Positions 38,601 to 48,300 of a DNA stretch of 64,000 nucleotides are shown here, one piece after another. The notes beneath the pieces are model-generated. The model was not told the origin of the DNA. It saw only the letters and a program-made list of their open reading frames with translations, and did not search any database. Source of the DNA: Colwellia sp. M166 (GTDB taxonomy: Bacteria > Pseudomonadota > Gammaproteobacteria > Enterobacterales > Alteromonadaceae); the NCBI RefSeq assembly GCF_024585285.1, contig NZ_CP040755.1, positions 2,914,001 through 2,978,000 on the forward strand, in the 5' to 3' direction. Positions within the stretch are counted from its first letter, which is position 1, and every line of letters starts with the position of its first letter. A program made the translations under genes and the position numbers.

Positions 38601-39781
38601 ATGGTACGTCGCCTAAAGAGGTGGTAAGTGAAAATGATCCCGGCTCAGAAATAACAATTGCTCAGGCTAAAAACATAGCCAGTGAACAAGCAATTTCAAC
38701 TACTGAAGATGATGACGTAGAAGCTACTCGACATATAGAAAAAACCGATGCAGATAATACTGAGCTTGCTGTCGATACCATGATTGAAAAGCCGACACCT
38801 TTGATGATTGATCATGTGAGTAATGCTGAAATTTTTGCTGCTATGCCTCCGCTAAAAGTCAAATGTGCGAGTTGCCGATATGGTGATTATGATTTCGGAG
38901 CAGTAGCCTTTACGCTCGAACGTGAAGATGTAAATACACTGCTATTGAATAAATTTACTGCCAAGCGTGGTAAAACCCAAATGGCCTTTGATGCCCGATG
39001 GCAGCAAGACAATGATAGTTCAAATACTCGTATCACGGGTACATTGAATACTAATAGTGTTGCTCGTGAGGTAGAAAATATCGGCTATGCTTCAATTATT
39101 AGAGATAGTGGTATTGCCATGAAGTATGATGTTGTTTGGCAAGGGGGCCCACATGACTTTGCACTATCTACCTTTGATGGTCAGCTTTCGGCAAAGCTTG
39201 ATGATGGCTATTTAGCTGATGTTGATGATAAAGGTGTACGTATTTTATCGTTGTTAAGTTTGCAGTCATTAGTGCGTAAGCTTAGTTTCGATTTTAGAGA
39301 TATTTTTAGTGATGGTATGTTTTATAGTGAATTAGCGGGGACTTTTACTATGAAAAACGGCGTGGTATACACGGATAATGTCTTGATGAAAGGTACCGCT
39401 GGAGATTTAACGATTGTCGGCAATACCAACTTAAATAATGGTGACCTTGACTATCGCATGTCATATAAGCCTAATTTAACCTCTAGCCTACCTGTATTGG
39501 CGTGGATTGCGACATTAAATCCAGTAACATTTTTAGCGGGTATGGCTCTCGATGAAGTGATCACGTCAACGGTTATCGCTGAAATTAATTTTGAAGTGAC
39601 AGGGAATTTAGATGAGCCGACATTTAAACAAGTCAGCCGAAAAAATAAAAACATCAGTGTTGGCCGTTCATCACCACCCAAAATTGTTGACTCAACGCCA
39701 GATAATAGCCCTGATACTACCGCCCCAGTGCCTGAAGGGCCAATAAAACCAGCACCGATAATAGATAACTTTGATGGTTAA
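35639..39781 (+). CDS. yhdP: YhdP family AsmA-like envelope lipid transport protein
   Basis: 1380 aa. One N-terminal membrane helix (LLAILLVVFAVLISTLRLFL), then a very long beta-rich chain typical of the AsmA-like bridge proteins that carry phospholipids between the two membranes. The C-terminal DUF3971/AsmA_2 text is LDYRMSYKPNLTSSLPVLAW and FEVTGNLDEPTFKQV. An acidic, low-complexity insert at about residues 995-1060 and a CASC pair at about 1079-1082 break up the repeat. Usual place after rng. Shine-Dalgarno not clear. Confidence 0.9.
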   Translation: MSVSTVLNRWLKRLYKLLAILLVVFAVLISTLRLFLPYAHNYRQNVEDYINTTYNSNISIGSLSMGWQTSGPTLITRQVELSSLGDNKIYIDSLEVELDFWRSVRSRQLVTKDFVISGAELTFEQDALANSAEEVSDNDESDESLLDSLSTILLDQISRFSIRDSHVLYRSIAGDRAFTINEMFWLNDNDRHQANGTVIVDGLSSNNLKVLLDFKGQSFDNLSGQAYLEANEIDITPWLGRVLAIKDANTHSAINFNAWLNISAGEAEFIQLALGNNKITWQHLDKVQSFEVIGGDVEIKTLGELQFNVATSALTIKRNGIETNRLSLLANVDGDNVNGYISALELASFTGISPLLLNDVALESLLLDLAAVGRVEDIHFRTSADDLAITAEFSNVNSHFSHGIPGIDNVSGELVYLNNQLQISLNAVDGALNFDKHFKYPIPYTRLSSQINAQFFADDWQLLVDNIEFSSPELNLTADVKVESIKDQPITMSLLASVSDGNAKYAEYYYPHLLMGPGLVGYLNGAIVDGKVNQALVLFNGPLQNFPFDHHEGVFVVDAELSESTFKFDPEWPAINNFSANLNFTNNSMLITGRAGQLSGIDVSGVEAAIASLSDGQVLTVDADFTNVQPQQVSQLMDASPMQNSIGVTLEQVLISDPISGDFSLTLPLNDLDAVVAKGHVDFKNNRLALQAPRMDFSQVNGHLDYANDVLTASNVEMDWRGLPLTLNVQAKQKSEFYNVNIETLAQWQASQWHAQLPHDLVKYAQGPLAWQGLLALNISDDKFTYDYQINSKLNELTLALPAPFSKNAAEQVAVSIHAFGDEFNSTISADIGEKVDFYGLLDHQQTHFSLAHLVLGKQQLWLPTTGFHITADLAQANYEQWQPLVLDILASLEAEPVAVNTSAATLASSTSESSLLSTPDKIHGKIDNLSVYGENFQQVDFNFAAEPNWWLLNVNAKELRGSAKFYPDWHQQGIDIDADFMHLNNVDGTSPKEVVSENDPGSEITIAQAKNIASEQAISTTEDDDVEATRHIEKTDADNTELAVDTMIEKPTPLMIDHVSNAEIFAAMPPLKVKCASCRYGDYDFGAVAFTLEREDVNTLLLNKFTAKRGKTQMAFDARWQQDNDSSNTRITGTLNTNSVAREVENIGYASIIRDSGIAMKYDVVWQGGPHDFALSTFDGQLSAKLDDGYLADVDDKGVRILSLLSLQSLVRKLSFDFRDIFSDGMFYSELAGTFTMKNGVVYTDNVLMKGTAGDLTIVGNTNLNNGDLDYRMSYKPNLTSSLPVLAWIATLNPVTFLAGMALDEVITSTVIAEINFEVTGNLDEPTFKQVSRKNKNISVGRSSPPKIVDSTPDNSPDTTAPVPEGPIKPAPIIDNFDG

Positions 39782-39790
39782 TAATCAATA

Positions 39791-40639
39791 ATGGTAAGTA
39801 AAACAATGCAACTTTGTGCAATACAAATGACCTCCAGCACCAATGTTGCTGACAATATTGCTGATATTGAACAGCAGTTAGCAAGCTTGGCATATGATCA
39901 ACAACAATTGGTATTATTACCAGAATGTTGTTTGTTTTTTGGTGGTAAAGACCAACAACAGCTAGCGTTAGCGCGTGAAAATAAAGAAACTCAACAGTTG
40001 AAAATACAACTGGCTGAGCTTGCTAAGCGCTTTAATGTGTTTCTTGTGGCTGGTAGTATTCCTGTGCTAGCAAATGAAGATGATAAATTTACCAATAGCT
40101 GTTTCGTTTTTTCGCCACAGGGTATAGAGCTTGGTGATTATGATAAGCTTCATTTGTTTGATGTTACCGTTGAAGACAGTGAAAAAAATTACTGTGAATC
40201 GCGTTATGCGCAAGCCGGTGATCGTGTTAGCGTAGTTGATGTTGCGGGTGTTAATATTGGTTTATCGATTTGCTATGATTTGCGCTTTCCGGAATTATTT
40301 CGCCAGTTATGCCAGCAAGGGGCAAAAATTATTACCGTACCCAGTGCCTTCACTCGGGTAACAGGAGCGGCGCATTGGCAAACGTTATTACAAGCCCGCG
40401 CGATTGAAAATCAAGTCTATATTATTGCCGCTGGACAAGAAGGTGTGCATTTAAATGGCCGTGAAACTTGGGGCCACAGTATGATCATAAATCCTTGGGG
40501 TGAAATACTGGCTCGGCGTGATACCGGTAAAGGTATTATTTGTGCTGATTTTCAAGAACAAGAATTACTCAACGTGCGTAAAGCTATGCCTGTTGCTACT
40601 CATAATCGTTTTAAAAATAAGTTGATGTCGTATGAATAA
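39791..40639 (+). CDS. Nitrilase-superfamily amidohydrolase (deaminated glutathione amidase-like)
   Basis: 282 aa. The catalytic triad is visible: Glu in LLPECCLF, Lys in YDKLHLFDV, Cys in [14 protein letters not shown] after the catalytic Lys and RVTGAAHW point to the Nit1/deaminated glutathione amidase branch, which repairs a glutathione by-product. Starts 9 bases after yhdP. An ATG at 39806 is an alternative start. The yhdP-nit-tldD order is conserved in related genera. Confidence 0.9.
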   Translation: MVSKTMQLCAIQMTSSTNVADNIADIEQQLASLAYDQQQLVLLPECCLFFGGKDQQQLALARENKETQQLKIQLAELAKRFNVFLVAGSIPVLANEDDKFTNSCFVFSPQGIELGDYDKLHLFDVTVEDSEKNYCESRYAQAGDRVSVVDVAGVNIGLSICYDLRFPELFRQLCQQGAKIITVPSAFTRVTGAAHWQTLLQARAIENQVYIIAAGQEGVHLNGRETWGHSMIINPWGEILARRDTGKGIICADFQEQELLNVRKAMPVATHNRFKNKLMSYE

Positions 40640-42080
40640 TGTTGAGCAAGAGCTCTTAGCTAATAGTGAAATAGAGCAAAGCATGTTAATGGATACGTTG
40701 GATAGCATGTTCCAACGTAAAGTAGATTTAGCAGATCTATATTTTCAATCGAGTAGTCATGAATCGTGGATGTTAGAAGACGGTATTGTTAAAGAAGGTT
40801 CTTTTAACCTTGAACGTGGTGTTGGTGTACGTGCGATATCAGGTGAAAAAACCGGTTTTGCTTATTCGGATGATATTTCTCCTGCGGCATTAAAAAAAGC
40901 GGCTGATGCTGCTAAAGGTATAGCCAATGCTGGGCAATCTGCGTGCGTGCAAGTATTTGATGGCAAAAAGATCCAGCAAAACCCCGCACTTTATCAAGCT
41001 AATGACCCATTGGCGAGTCTAGCACAAGAGCAAAAAATCACGTTACTACACGAAGTTGAAGCACATGCGAGAAGCGTTGATAAGCGTGTTAAACAAGTCA
41101 TTGTTGGTTTATCAGGGGTTTATGAAAAAATATTAGTAGCCGCCAGTGATGGCACTTATGCTACAGATATCAGGCCATTAGTTCGGCTTAACTGCTCGGT
41201 ATTAGTTGAAGAAAATGGCAAACGAGAGCGCGCAAGTGCGGGTGGTGGCGCACGTACAGATTACAGCTACTTCTTTGAGTTAGAATATAACAAACCTCGT
41301 TATCTCAGTTATGCTGAAGAAGCGGTTCGTCAGGCGTTAGTTAATTTAGTGGCGATTGATTCACCTGCTGGCTTATTGCCAGTGGTGTTGGGCGCTGGTT
41401 GGCCTGGTGTGTTACTACATGAAGCGGTTGGTCATGGTTTAGAAGGCGATTTTAATCGTAAAGGCTCATCAGCGTTTTCAGGTAAAGTTGGTCAGCAAGT
41501 CACCTCTGAGTTATGTACCATTGTTGATGATGGCACAATAGCTAACCGTCGCGGCTCTATCAGTATTGACGATGAAGGCACACCAGGACAGTACAACGTA
41601 CTGATCGAAAAAGGTGTGCTTAAAGGTTATATGCAAGACAAGCATAATGCCGGCTTAATGGGCGTTAAACCCACCGGCAATGGTCGACGTGAATCGTATG
41701 CACATTTACCTATGCCGCGGATGACCAATACTTATATGTTAGCGGGTGAGCATAAGCCAGAAGATATTATTAAATCAGTAAAAAAAGGCATTTATGCACC
41801 AAATTTTGCTGGTGGCCAAGTGGATATTACTTCAGGTAAGTTTGTATTCACCAGTTCAGAAGCCTATTTAATTGAAAATGGTGAAATAACCTCACCGATC
41901 AAAGGTGCGACATTAATTGGTAGTGGTCCTGAAGCCATGCAAAAAGTCAGTATGGTTGGTAACGACTTGAAACTTGATGCAGGCGTTGGTGTTTGTGGTA
42001 AAGACGGCCAAAGCGTACCGGTTGGTGTGGGTCAACCGACCTTAAAAATTGATGAAATGACCGTTGGTGGTACGCAATAG
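40632..42080 (+). CDS. tldD: Metalloprotease subunit TldD
   Basis: 482 aa. The zinc motif HEAVGH lies at 263-268 in [13 protein letters not shown]. The N-terminal domain ([21 protein letters not shown]) and C-terminal [17 protein letters not shown] are typical. TldD works with TldE (PmbA) to trim peptides such as microcin B17 and CcdA. It overlaps nit by 8 bases. tldE is not in this window, and a bidirectional terminator closes the unit. Confidence 0.96.
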   Translation: MNNVEQELLANSEIEQSMLMDTLDSMFQRKVDLADLYFQSSSHESWMLEDGIVKEGSFNLERGVGVRAISGEKTGFAYSDDISPAALKKAADAAKGIANAGQSACVQVFDGKKIQQNPALYQANDPLASLAQEQKITLLHEVEAHARSVDKRVKQVIVGLSGVYEKILVAASDGTYATDIRPLVRLNCSVLVEENGKRERASAGGGARTDYSYFFELEYNKPRYLSYAEEAVRQALVNLVAIDSPAGLLPVVLGAGWPGVLLHEAVGHGLEGDFNRKGSSAFSGKVGQQVTSELCTIVDDGTIANRRGSISIDDEGTPGQYNVLIEKGVLKGYMQDKHNAGLMGVKPTGNGRRESYAHLPMPRMTNTYMLAGEHKPEDIIKSVKKGIYAPNFAGGQVDITSGKFVFTSSEAYLIENGEITSPIKGATLIGSGPEAMQKVSMVGNDLKLDAGVGVCGKDGQSVPVGVGQPTLKIDEMTVGGTQ

Positions 42081-42089
42081 TTAATAGCA

Positions 42090-42155
42090 AAAAATTAAGT
42101 GTTTTCCCTCTCAGCGTTTAAATTAAATGAGAGGAAAGAAACTTATGTTAATACC
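42090..42155. repeat. Degenerate relative of the ATACCAA palindromic element
   Basis: A hairpin CCTCTCA / TGAGAGG (about 42107-42134) is flanked by TTAAGTGTTTTCC on the left and AAAGAAACTTATGTTAATACC on the right in fragments. These resemble the arms of the element at 49705-50017 with several changes. Probably an old, decayed copy. Confidence 0.45.
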
Positions 42156-42165
42156 CAAACTCTTA

Positions 42166-42213
42166 TTTCAGCCATAAAAAAAAGCCCGTATGGGCTTTTT
42201 TTTATGGCTGAAA
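42166..42213. terminator. Long bidirectional terminator between tldD and the cvfB-like gene
   Basis: A perfect 22-bp stem (42166-42187 with 42192-42213) has a 4-base GTAT loop. It contains an 8-A run, the GCCC/GGGC clamp and an 8-T run, so it serves both converging genes. Confidence 0.95.
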
Positions 42214-42280
42214 TAGTTTGATGATCAAGTAGTTAAAGTAGCTAGGTTTTAATATAACTTAAATGCTAAATTGGGTAAAA

Positions 42281-43111
42281 CTACTTTAAGCGAATACCAT
42301 TAGACTCAATGGTGATTTTGCCGTTTTTCATTAAGTTGCCTACTGTTGCTTTAAAGGTTTTTTTACTAACCCCTAAAATACGTTTGATCAATTCAGGATC
42401 ACTCTTGTCATGCAACGGACTAAAACCATCATTCTCGGCGATATGTGCTAATAATTTATCACTAAAGTCTTTAACTTTACCTTCACCTGGACGGGTTAAT
42501 GATAAATCAATACGACCATCTTCGCGTACTTGCTTGATATAACCGGTTATTTTTTTACCGGTACGTAGTGGTTTAAATATCTCGTTATCGTAAAGCAAAC
42601 CCCAATGTAGATCATTGATAATAGCTTTAAAGCCTAAGTCTGTTTTAGTGGCGATGGTTAACTTTACCTTATCCCACTTTTGATATTCTGCCGGCCAAAT
42701 GTCGATAAATTTATCAAGCTTACTTGAAGCAACTAAACGGTCGGTTTTTAAATCGAGAAAGACTCTGACCAAATAATACTTACCAACTTCCATTTCGCTG
42801 TGCTGTTGGTTATAAGGCACGAGCAAATCTTTTGGTAAACCCCAATCAAGAAAGGCGCCCATTTTATTTACTTGGCTGACTTTTAATGAGGCAAATTGAT
42901 CTACTTCCGCTAAGGGCTTTTCAGTTGTTGCCACAATGCGATCGGCGGTATCTGCATAGATAAAAACCTTAACTTCACTACCCGGTTGACAGTTTTCTGG
43001 TACAAAACGATTAGGTAATAGAATTTCTCCTAATTCATTTGCATCTAAATAGGCGCCATTATCAGTAATTGCTACTACAGGAAGGGTGTTATATTTGCCA
43101 ATGCTTGCCAT
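42281..43111 (-). CDS. CvfB-like S1 RNA-binding protein
   Basis: 276 aa. Several S1-like modules in a row: residues 1-60 (NGAYLDANELGEILLP), 65-130 (NKMGAFLDWGLPKDLLVP), and 145-215 (KTDLGFKAIINDLHWGLLYDNEIF), then a C-terminal winged helix (LIKRILGVSKKTFKATVGNLMK). This matches CvfB/YitL. The family binds RNA; the exact role outside Gram-positive virulence control is poorly known. It may be co-transcribed with the TerB-like gene upstream (66 bases). Confidence 0.88.
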   Translation of the reverse strand: MASIGKYNTLPVVAITDNGAYLDANELGEILLPNRFVPENCQPGSEVKVFIYADTADRIVATTEKPLAEVDQFASLKVSQVNKMGAFLDWGLPKDLLVPYNQQHSEMEVGKYYLVRVFLDLKTDRLVASSKLDKFIDIWPAEYQKWDKVKLTIATKTDLGFKAIINDLHWGLLYDNEIFKPLRTGKKITGYIKQVREDGRIDLSLTRPGEGKVKDFSDKLLAHIAENDGFSPLHDKSDPELIKRILGVSKKTFKATVGNLMKNGKITIESNGIRLK

Positions 43112-43177
43112 GTGGATTCTTGCGGTCAGTTAACTTACGGCTATAATAACCGATCCGGTGCTAAGTTAACTATCATT

Positions 43178-43639
43178 TTATCTACGAGGATTATTTTTTG
43201 TTTGGCAATGCAATTTAGTTTGAATGTATTCGCTGTGTCGTAAATGTAATAAATCTGATATTTTGCGAATGATATGCTCTTCAATACTGGCAAGTTCGCC
43301 ATCGGCGTACGCGACTTTCCATAGTAACTCAAGCATAGTTATCCGCTGCTCTGTACTGTAATTTTCATTGATTTTTGAAGTAAATTGATAAAAGTCAGTG
43401 GCATTTTCGCATAAGGCCAAAGAGTGCTTGATGATGTCTTGTACTTCCTCATTAGAAAGCTGAAATTGCTCAGAAATAATATCAGTTAATTTTTTCTGTT
43501 CAGCATCATCTAATTGCCCGTCAGCAAGCATGACTTCGCATAATAAAACGCTACAGGCGATCTCTAAACTGATTTCATTGCTCTGTTGCTGGCCTTCTTC
43601 ACCTAATGATTGAAAAAATGCATTAATTTTTGACAACAT
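43178..43639 (-). CDS. TerB-family (tellurite resistance TerB-like) protein
   Basis: 153 aa, all-helical, cytosolic. Two TerB-like half-repeats are visible, CEVMLADGQLDDAEQKKL and WKVAYADGELASIEEHII, each with the A-D-G acidic loop thought to bind metal. The start at 43639 is chosen because GAGGA lies 8 bases upstream; reading on to 43693 adds 18 residues without a ribosome site. Such single TerB proteins occur without other ter genes, and tellurite resistance should not be assumed. Confidence 0.82.
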   Translation of the reverse strand: MLSKINAFFQSLGEEGQQQSNEISLEIACSVLLCEVMLADGQLDDAEQKKLTDIISEQFQLSNEEVQDIIKHSLALCENATDFYQFTSKINENYSTEQRITMLELLWKVAYADGELASIEEHIIRKISDLLHLRHSEYIQTKLHCQTKNNPRR

Positions 43640-43699
43640 AAATTTATCCTCGATTGATAGGTTTAATACTAAAGTATTCATTTTTAGGTACAAGTACTT

Positions 43700-44164
43700 A
43701 TTTATAACAAATTGTAACTACGGCTAAATGTTTAACTGAACTTATTGGCTTTGACTGGGCTTATTTTTATTTATCCAGGGTTATACGGGTGAAGTCTTGA
43801 TTTTTTATCTGATGATCTTTTATGGCGTTCTACCGTATTGCGACTATCTCTTTAGTTACTATTTTACTGTTGGTGATATCGACGAAATAGTTTTATAAAA
43901 GTTTGATTATTTAGTGAAAAAAACCAATTAGTTATAATGTCAGATTAATTTTATCATCTGATTGTTTTTATTTTTTCAAGTTAAAATAATTTAACTTGTT
44001 GTTATTTATGTTTTTTTAAATAATTTATAAGCTGACTTTAAAAACGGCGCGAATTTTGTAACAAGCATTTACAACTTTGTTAGTTTTTGTAGCCAGAGAT
44101 TTAGGTATCCTAGCTGCAATTAAACTAATAATTACAAAAAATTAGATTTTATGAGGACGTCACA
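43700..44164. other. AT-rich intergenic region before the RND genes
   Basis: About 465 bases upstream of a rightward operon and a leftward TerB-like gene. I see no supported gene. A 22-codon hydrophobic ORF at 43822-43890 lacks a ribosome binding site. A short inverted repeat near 44056-44074 is listed on its own. The size suggests room for regulation in both directions. Confidence 0.6.
44056..44074. promoter_or_regulatory. Possible operator upstream of the RND operon
   Basis: TTGTAA (44056-44061) and TTACAA (44069-44074) are perfect inverted half-sites with a 7-base spacer, about 90 bases before the adaptor GTG. Such a spacing fits a dimeric repressor, for example of the TetR type, but no regulator gene lies next to it. 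Confidence 0.3.
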
Positions 44165-45382
44165 GTGACACGGAAAAAACAGATATTCATACCTTTTGTT
44201 ATCTTAATCGCAGGTATTTTAATTTTTGTTCTCTTTTCAAGCATGAAAAAACCGCCTGAAGAGAAAGAAGAAGTTGATAATACACCTATCGTTGCTGTTG
44301 AGCCGATATATTTAGCACAGCTGACCTTACAAGTTGATTCATACGGGGTAGTTGAACCTAAATATGAAACTGAATTAGTGGCACAAATCAGTGGCCAAAT
44401 TGTCGAATTATCAGAGACCTTTGTTCGTGGTGGTTTTGTTAAACAAGGGCAGTTATTAGCACGTATTGACCCTAATGACTATCAAGCTGCTCTGATTGAC
44501 GCTGAAGCAACAATGGCATCAGCACGTGCGTCTTTGGAAACTGAGCGTGCTCAAGGTCAGGTAGCTGAACAAGAATGGAAACGTATTACTGATACATCAC
44601 CAACAGAATTAAGTTTACGTAAACCACAGCTAGCGCAAGAAATTGCACGAGTAAAGTCGGCACAAGCATCGATATTAAGAGCGAAGCGTAACTTAGAAAG
44701 AACGGAAATTAGAGCGCCTTACGACGCAATGATTGACAGCCGTAATGTGGGTTTAGGCTCGTTCGTTGGTACTGGCAGCATGGTAGGTAAATTACTAGGT
44801 ACAGCGACTGCTGAGGTACGATTACCTGTGGCTGATAATCAATTAGAGTTCTTAATTGATCAAGGTAAAAATGCTCAGGTTAATTTAATGGGTACCTTTG
44901 CTGGTCGTGAAATCATATGGCCAGCTAAAATAGCTCGTAGTGAAGGTGTCATAGACAATAAAAGCCGTATGAGCTATTTGGTTGCTGAAATTCATGATCC
45001 ATATGCTTTAACTGATAATAATCGTGACACGCCGGTACGTTTTGGTTCTTATGTGAAGGCTAAAATTTTAGGGTTAGAAGTTGCGCAAGCCACCAGTGTT
45101 CCTCGCTATTTAGTGGAAAATAATCGTGTTGCCATTTTAGATAGTGAATCTAAATTGCATTATTCAGAAATTAGCATTGTTCGACAAGATGGTCGCAATG
45201 TTATTGTTTCAAGTGGTTTGTTTGAAGGTGATAAATTGATTGTGTCGGCACTTGATTACCCAATTGATGGAATGAAACTGGCTTTAATTGATGATAAGCC
45301 GAAAGAAAACATAGAAAAACAAGTCGATAACGAAGAAGACAATTCACAGGTAGCATTAAATGATAGTGATTCAGGGGAATAA
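44165..45382 (+). CDS. RND efflux periplasmic adaptor subunit (HlyD/MFP family)
   Basis: 405 aa. An N-terminal membrane anchor (IPFVILIAGILIFVLFSS) is followed by a biotinyl-lipoyl half (LVAQISGQIVELSE), a short helical hairpin (about residues 105-165), the second half (RTEIRAPYDAMID) and a beta-barrel. The acidic C-terminal tail is short of order. GTG start, GAGGA 7 bases upstream. It joins the RND pump encoded two bases later. No outer-membrane TolC gene is present. Confidence 0.92.
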   Translation: MTRKKQIFIPFVILIAGILIFVLFSSMKKPPEEKEEVDNTPIVAVEPIYLAQLTLQVDSYGVVEPKYETELVAQISGQIVELSETFVRGGFVKQGQLLARIDPNDYQAALIDAEATMASARASLETERAQGQVAEQEWKRITDTSPTELSLRKPQLAQEIARVKSAQASILRAKRNLERTEIRAPYDAMIDSRNVGLGSFVGTGSMVGKLLGTATAEVRLPVADNQLEFLIDQGKNAQVNLMGTFAGREIIWPAKIARSEGVIDNKSRMSYLVAEIHDPYALTDNNRDTPVRFGSYVKAKILGLEVAQATSVPRYLVENNRVAILDSESKLHYSEISIVRQDGRNVIVSSGLFEGDKLIVSALDYPIDGMKLALIDDKPKENIEKQVDNEEDNSQVALNDSDSGE

Positions 45383-45384
45383 TC

Positions 45385-48300
45385 ATGACAACAGCTACAG
45401 CTAAAAAAAGCCCTGAAATTGATCATACTATTGATACCAATACCGGCTTAATTGCTTGGTTTGCCCGTAATAGTGTTGCGGCTAACTTGCTAATGATTTT
45501 TATTTTGGTCGGTGGTTTTTTTACCATTCAAACCATTAATAAACAAATGTTTCCGCAAGTTAAGATCAATTGGATTTCTTATGCTGCTCCATATCCAGGT
45601 GCGGCACCACAAGAAGTTGAAGAAGGTATTACCATAAAAATTGAAGAGGCACTGGAGACTGTTCAGGGCCTTAAGCGTGTTATCACCTATTCAAATCGTA
45701 ATTTCTCTAATGGCTGGTTTGAAGTTGAGTTAGATTACGATCCGCAAGTGGTGTTAGAAGAGGTTAAATCTGCTATCGATTCCATTTCCAGTTTTCCTGA
45801 CGGTATGGAACGGATAAAAGTGGAGCGTGAAAAATTTCGTCAAGAGGTCATGTACTTAAGTTTATATGGTGATTTAACTAACGGTGAGCTCAAAGAGCTT
45901 GGCCGTAAAATTCACAATGAAATTCAGCAACTACCGACGATTAATATTTCTGATTTATTCAGCGGCTTAGATTATGAAATATCGATTGAGGTCAGCAAAG
46001 ATAAACTTAGAGAGTACGGTTTAAGCTTCAATGACATTGCTAATGCAGTGCGCAGCTATTCTCGCAATATGTCAGCGGGACAAATTCGCGCAGAAAATGG
46101 CTACATTAACCTACGGGTAGAAAATCAAGCATATCGAGGACATGAATTCGAACAAATTCCGGTATTAACTTTAGCTGATGGTACCCGAGTGGTTCTAGGT
46201 GAAATTGCGACCATTATTGATGGCTTTGAAGAAGGCCTGCAATATTCAAAGTTTAATGGACAAAATTCTGTCACTTTGTTTATTGGCGCAGCGGATAATC
46301 AAAGTATTACCGGCATTGCTAACGTAATAAAAAAATACGTTGATGATAAAGCGGCTGTTTTACCACCAGGGGTTAAATTAGAGACTTGGGTTGATATGAC
46401 CTATTACCTAGACGGTCGCTTAGACATGATGATAGATAACATGAAAAGTGGAGCGGTACTGGTATTTTTAATGCTTGCGCTATTTTTACGAGTTCGTTTA
46501 GCTTTTTGGGTGATGATGGGCTTGCCAGTGTGTTTTTTAGGTACCTTACTGGTTATGCCGCTGGAATTTGTCAATGTCACTATCAATGTCATTAGCTTAT
46601 TCGCCTTTATTTTAGTATTAGGTATTGTTGTTGATGATGCGATTGTCATGGGTGAAAGTGCGCACGAAGAAATCGAGGAGCATGGTCACAGTACCGACAA
46701 TGTTATTCGCGGTGTTAAACGTGTGGCTATGCCAGCAACCTTCGGTGTCTTAACTACAATTGCGGTATTCTTGCCCTTTCTGTTTGGTGAAGGTCCTTCA
46801 TCTGCATTTGGCAAAGCGATCGGCTCTGTGGTCATTCTGTGTTTAATCTTTTCTTTGATTGAATCTAAACTGATTTTGCCAGCGCATTTAGTGAAAATGA
46901 AAATTAAAGCCTTTAACCCTAAGAACCCAGTCGATAGGTTGCGCTTGTGGGTGGACACGAAATTGAAAGCGTTTATTGAAAATGTTTATAGTCCATCTTT
47001 AGCATTATTTGTTCAATATCGTTATGCGGTTTTAATGTTCTTTATTAGCTTAATGCTGATCAGTGCCGGCTTATTTAGCGGTGGCTTTGTACGCTTTGTT
47101 GGTCAACCTAAAATACCTCATGATTTTCCGCGTGTGAGTGTTGAAATGAATGTTGATGCGTCAGAAAAAGCCACGTTGGAAACTTTACTCAATATTCAGG
47201 GAATTATAAATCGTATTGATAAAGAGATCGAAGCAGAATACGGCAATTCAATGATTTCTGATATGCAGGTTGATTTACGTAGCAGAACCAGTGGCCAACT
47301 TATGGTGAAACTTGTCATACCTGAACTACGTCCAATTAACACTTTTGAACTCGCTGACTTATGGCGTGCGGCTATCCCTAACTATCCTGGCGTTAAATCA
47401 TTTACCATCGGTGATAACTTATTTGGTGGTGGCAGAGATGATGGCGATATTGCTTTTAGATTAGAAAGTAAAAATGATGCTGAATTGCTTGCTGCAGCAA
47501 AAGAGTTAAAAGCTAAGCTTAATTCTCTTAAAGGTATTGGTGATGTCAATGACAGCCGTCAAACCAGTGCTAAAGAGGTACAATTTGAATTGAAGCCATT
47601 AGCTTATAGCTTGAACTTAACGCTTGCTGAAATTGCTTCTCAGGTAAGTTATAGCTTTTATGGTTTAGAAGCTCAGCGTATTTTACGCGATAGTGAAGAA
47701 GTAAAGGTGATGGTACGTTATCCACTTGCCCAGCGTAGTTCAATTGGTCATGTTGATGATGTCATGATCCAAGCCCCAAATGGTGCTGAGTTACCTTTAT
47801 CTGAATTGGCGGTTATTACGCTACAAGATGGGGTAACACGTATACGCCGTGAAAATGGTAATCGGACGATCAATGTTTGGGCTAGTGTCGATGCCGAGCA
47901 AGTTGAGCCGTTTAAAGTGGCTAATGATATTCGCGATAATTTTATACCAGAATTAATAAAAAAGTATCCACAAGTTAAAAGCGAAGTCACCGGTAGTATC
48001 CAAGAAGAAATGGAAGGTGCTGATAGCCAACTACGAGATTTTATTATCTCGTCATTGATTATCTTTTCATTGCTAGCGATACCACTGAAATCATACGCAC
48101 AAGCAACCATGATTATGGTGGTTATTCCATTTGGTATTATTGGCGCAGTACTGGGTCACTTCATGCTTGGTATGGATTTAAGTGCCTTATCTGTTATGGG
48201 GATATTAGCGGCTGCCGGTGTGGTGGTGAATGATTCCTTAGTGATGGTGGATTATGTTAACAATGCCAGAAAACGTGGCGTACATTTAAAAGATGCGGTA

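Noticed and set aside
43178..43639. Tellurite resistance or phage-defence locus around the TerB-like gene
   Set aside because: A single TerB-like gene without terC, terD or other ter partners; neighbours are ordinary.
43822..43890. 22-codon hydrophobic ORF before the RND operon
   Set aside because: Looks like a small membrane peptide, but there is no Shine-Dalgarno sequence and no way to test conservation here.
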